The notes under the pieces: model-generated
Database searches by the model: none
The model's input: the letters and a program-made list of their open reading frames with translations, nothing else
What the model was told of the DNA's origin: nothing
Position numbers and translations under genes: made by a program
DNA from: Clostridia bacterium
GTDB taxonomy: Bacteria > Bacillota > Clostridia > Christensenellales > Aristaeellaceae
Length of the DNA: 55,187 bases
Reading direction: 5' to 3'
Assembly (NCBI GenBank): GCA_017502305.1
Contig: JAFVVG010000044.1
Coordinates: 1-55,187, forward strand
Shown here: one piece after another, positions 53,016 to 55,187 of the stretch
Numbering within the stretch: position 1 is the first letter of the stretch
How the letters are laid out: each line of letters opens with the position of its first letter

Positions 53016-53651
53016 ATGTTCCCCAGCATGCAACAGGCCGTGGAAGAGCTTCGGCTTGCCGGCGAAATGAACCCCGGGCCCTGGGTCAAGCATTGCGTCA
53101 ACGTCGGCCTCGCTGCCCGCAGCATTGCCGAAAAGATCAGCGGCATGGACGCGGAGAAGGCCCATATCCTTGGTCTCCTGCACGATATCGGCCGGCGCGT
53201 GGGCGTGGTAAACATCCCCCGGCACGTGCTTGCCGGCTATGAATATGCCACTTCCCGTTGCTGGGAGGAAGTAGCGCAGATTTGCATGACCCACTCCTAT
53301 GTGCTGATGGAGCGCGACATCGACCCCGCCACCCCGTCCGCCGACGAGCAGGCCATCCGCGCCTATCTTGCCGGGCGCTTGCCCGATGCCTACGACAAGC
53401 TCATCCAGCTGTGCGACAGCATCGCCACCGATTACGGCTTTGTGATCCTTGAAAAGCGCTTTGTGGATGTGGCCCGCCGCTATGGCGTGTGGCCCACCAC
53501 CGTGGAGCGCTGGAACCGCACCTTTGCCATCAAGGATGAGCTCGAGACCATCATGGGTTGCTCCATCTACGATGTGCTGCCGGACATCGGCCGCACCACG
53601 CTGCTTTCCCCGCCCCCATGGCAGCCGCCGCAAGGCGCCAGCATCACCTGA
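53016..53651 (+). CDS. HD-domain phosphohydrolase
   Basis: The 211-aa protein carries an HD metal site: His26 (WVKHCVNVG), His56-Asp57 (GLLHDIGRRVG), a further histidine in MTHSYVLM near 94 and Asp in IQLCDSIATDYG. HD proteins of this size hydrolyse nucleotides, often (deoxy)nucleoside phosphates or polyphosphates. It stands directly before metY (30 nt apart) under the same promoter, but its substrate cannot be read from sequence. AGGAGG lies 8 nt upstream of the ATG. Confidence 0.85.
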   Translation: MFPSMQQAVEELRLAGEMNPGPWVKHCVNVGLAARSIAEKISGMDAEKAHILGLLHDIGRRVGVVNIPRHVLAGYEYATSRCWEEVAQICMTHSYVLMERDIDPATPSADEQAIRAYLAGRLPDAYDKLIQLCDSIATDYGFVILEKRFVDVARRYGVWPTTVERWNRTFAIKDELETIMGCSIYDVLPDIGRTTLLSPPPWQPPQGASIT

Positions 53652-53681
53652 ACCAATATTGCTATGAAAGAAGGCGTTCCC

Positions 53682-54965
53682 ATGCCCTACAAGTTCGAAA
53701 CCCTGCAGCTCCACGCCGGTCAGGAGCAGCCCGATGCCTCCACCGGCGCCCGCGCGGTGCCGATTTACGCCACCACCTCTTATGTGTTCCCCTCCGCCGC
53801 CAGCGCCACCGCCCGTTTTGACATGACGGAGCCCGGCAACATCTACTCCCGCATGGATAACCCCACCCAGGCCGTGTTTGAAGAGCGCATCGCGGCCCTG
53901 GAGGGCGGCGTGGCGGCCCTGGCTGTGGCCAGCGGCGCAGCGGCCATCGCCTATGTGATCCAGGCCCTGTGCCACATGGGCGACCATGTGGTGGCCCAGA
54001 CCACCATCTACGGCGGCACCCACAACTTCCTTGCCCATACCATGCCCCTCAGCGGCGTGACCACCACCTTTGTGGATACCCGTGACCTAAATCAAGTGGA
54101 GGCCGCCATCCAGCCCAACACCAAGTGCGTCTACCTGGAGACCCTGGGCAACCCCAACGCCGACGTACCGGATATCGACGCCATTGCCGCCATCGCCCAC
54201 AAGCATGGCCTGCCCCTGGTGATCGACAACACCTTCGGCACGCCCTATCTGCTGCGGCCCGTGGAGCACGGCGCGGATGTGATCATCCACTCCGCCACCA
54301 AGTTCATCGGCGGCCACGGCGCCACCCTGGGCGGCGTGATTGTGGACGGCGGCACCTACGACTGGAAGGCCACCGGGCTTTTCCCCAACCTGTCCAAGCC
54401 CAACGACAGCTATCACGGCGTGTGCTTCGCCGATACCTTCGGCAAGGCAGCGCTGACGGCTTATATCCGCTCCGTGATCCTCCGTGACACCGGCGCGTGC
54501 ATCAGCCCCTTCGCGGCCTGGCTGCTCCTGCTGGGAACGGAAACCCTCTCCCTGCGCATCGAGCGCCACATGTACAACGCCCAGCGTGTGGTGGATTACC
54601 TCAGCAAGCATCCCAAGGTGGAGCACGTGAACCACCCCTCCCTGCCCGACCACCCTGACCACGCCCTGTTCAGCAAATACTTCCCCAATGGCGGCGCGTC
54701 CATCTTTACCTTTGAGATCAAAGGCGGCGTCAAGGGCGCCCAGCAGTTCATCGACCACTTGAAGGTGTTCTCTCACCTGGCCAACGTGGCGGATGCCAAG
54801 TCCCTGGTGATCCACCCTGCCACCACCACCCACGGCCAGCTGAACGAGGAAGAGATGGCTGCCTGCGGCATCAAGCCCAGCACCATCCGCCTGTCCATCG
54901 GCATCGAGCATATCGACGACATCCTGGCCGATATGGAGCAGGCCTTCCAGTACGTAGAAGTGTAA
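53682..54965 (+). CDS. metY: O-acetylhomoserine sulfhydrylase
   Basis: The 427-aa PLP enzyme has the Cys/Met metabolism fold with ETLQLHAGQ at the start, SGAAAIAYVIQAL near 84, VIDNTFGTPYLLRP near 180 and PLP lysine at 207 (HSATKFIGGHG). An insertion typical of OAH sulfhydrylases follows (DWKATGLFPNLSKPN). It makes homocysteine from O-acetylhomoserine and sulfide, matching the Glu111-type MetA encoded nearby. The ATG at 53682 follows AGAAGG; six extra residues upstream are not needed. Confidence 0.94.
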   Translation: MPYKFETLQLHAGQEQPDASTGARAVPIYATTSYVFPSAASATARFDMTEPGNIYSRMDNPTQAVFEERIAALEGGVAALAVASGAAAIAYVIQALCHMGDHVVAQTTIYGGTHNFLAHTMPLSGVTTTFVDTRDLNQVEAAIQPNTKCVYLETLGNPNADVPDIDAIAAIAHKHGLPLVIDNTFGTPYLLRPVEHGADVIIHSATKFIGGHGATLGGVIVDGGTYDWKATGLFPNLSKPNDSYHGVCFADTFGKAALTAYIRSVILRDTGACISPFAAWLLLLGTETLSLRIERHMYNAQRVVDYLSKHPKVEHVNHPSLPDHPDHALFSKYFPNGGASIFTFEIKGGVKGAQQFIDHLKVFSHLANVADAKSLVIHPATTTHGQLNEEEMAACGIKPSTIRLSIGIEHIDDILADMEQAFQYVEV

Positions 54966-55020
54966 AAGAAAAGAGCCATCCTGGTGGGAGGATTGTTAAG
55001 GAACAATTTATCCTGCAACG

Positions 55021-55058
55021 AACAAACGAGCATCCGTGTTTGGATGCTCGTTTGTTTA
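55021..55058 (+). terminator. Terminator of HD-metY operon
   Basis: A 15-bp perfect stem AACAAACGAGCATCC/GGATGCTCGTTTGTT with a short loop, 55 nt after metY. Confidence 0.88.
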
Positions 55059-55066
55059 TGTAGTCC

Positions 55067-55176
55067 TCAAACGCAATGCACCGGAATGGTGCGTATAATT
55101 GCGCCCTCCCAAATCGATGGGAAAGAGGGATTTCGTCTGCTCTGCAAATTGGAACTGAATCAACTACTGCGTTTGA
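55067..55176. repeat. Inverted repeat at right edge
   Basis: TCAAACGCA at 55067-55075 and TGCGTTTGA at 55168-55176 form 9-bp arms; inside is a GCACC/GGTGC hairpin. No gene is recognisable. The window ends before context can be judged. Confidence 0.4.
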
Positions 55177-55187
55177 AATCTATATCA

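Overview
The window looks like chromosomal DNA of an anaerobic, probably gut-associated member of the Clostridia (Bacillota). Pointers are the fragment of the Spo0A DNA-binding domain, several very large BspA-type leucine-rich-repeat (LRR) surface proteins, an LPxTG-like pilus locus with a class B sortase, strong AGGAGG ribosome binding sites, and a methionine route using O-acetylhomoserine. The left part (CRISPR, helicase, LRR and pilus genes) looks accessory; the right part (about 38-55 kb) is visibly richer in G+C and carries housekeeping metabolism.

Layout. 1-7.9 kb: a type I-E CRISPR array followed by cas6e, cas5e, cas7e, cse2, cse1 and cas3, all on the minus strand. cas2 and the usual leader are absent and cas1 is reduced to its first 51 codons, which are fused directly to the first repeat. 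Interference genes are intact, but no adaptation genes are visible. 8.3-11 kb: a superfamily-2-helicase-like gene with a structured 5' leader, a nested palindrome, and an orphan Spo0A C-terminal fragment. 11.5-23.2 kb: two huge secreted LRR proteins (1660 aa with a transglutaminase-like domain; 2186 aa). 23.4-24.6 kb: diaminopropionate ammonia-lyase. 24.8-31.7 kb: a pilus operon (vWA adhesin, signal-peptidase-like protein, backbone pilin, class B sortase, basal pilin interrupted by an in-frame TAG) in the same order as the streptococcal Cpa-SipA-T antigen-SrtC1-FctB loci. 32.0-33.2 kb: a short secreted LRR gene broken by an in-frame TGA. 33.7-38.0 kb: an FbpABC-like ABC importer.

38.2-43.1 kb: a phosphoribosyltransferase-like protein, a secreted LRR/Ig-like/metallopeptidase protein, and a VTC-domain plus DUF4956 pair. 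43.1-47.7 kb: a 2-isopropylmalate synthase operon start, a small membrane protein, a metallophosphoesterase and mnmE. 47.8-55.0 kb: methionine synthesis arranged around a divergent promoter region. The minus strand carries a MetH activation-domain protein, a short MetH, MetA and an amidohydrolase. The plus strand carries an HD-domain protein and O-acetylhomoserine sulfhydrylase. MetA residue Glu111 and the downstream sulfhydrylase agree on an acetyl-homoserine route, with MetH methylating the homocysteine formed.

The most notable observations are the array-cas1 fusion, the two in-frame stops in surface-protein genes together with the complete absence of TAG as a terminator in 33 genes, the His/Cys-rich insertion inside a vWA domain, the Spo0A fragment, and a near-identical promoter shared by the transglutaminase LRR gene and the ammonia-lyase gene. 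All calls rest on reading the sequence and on family knowledge; no database search was run.
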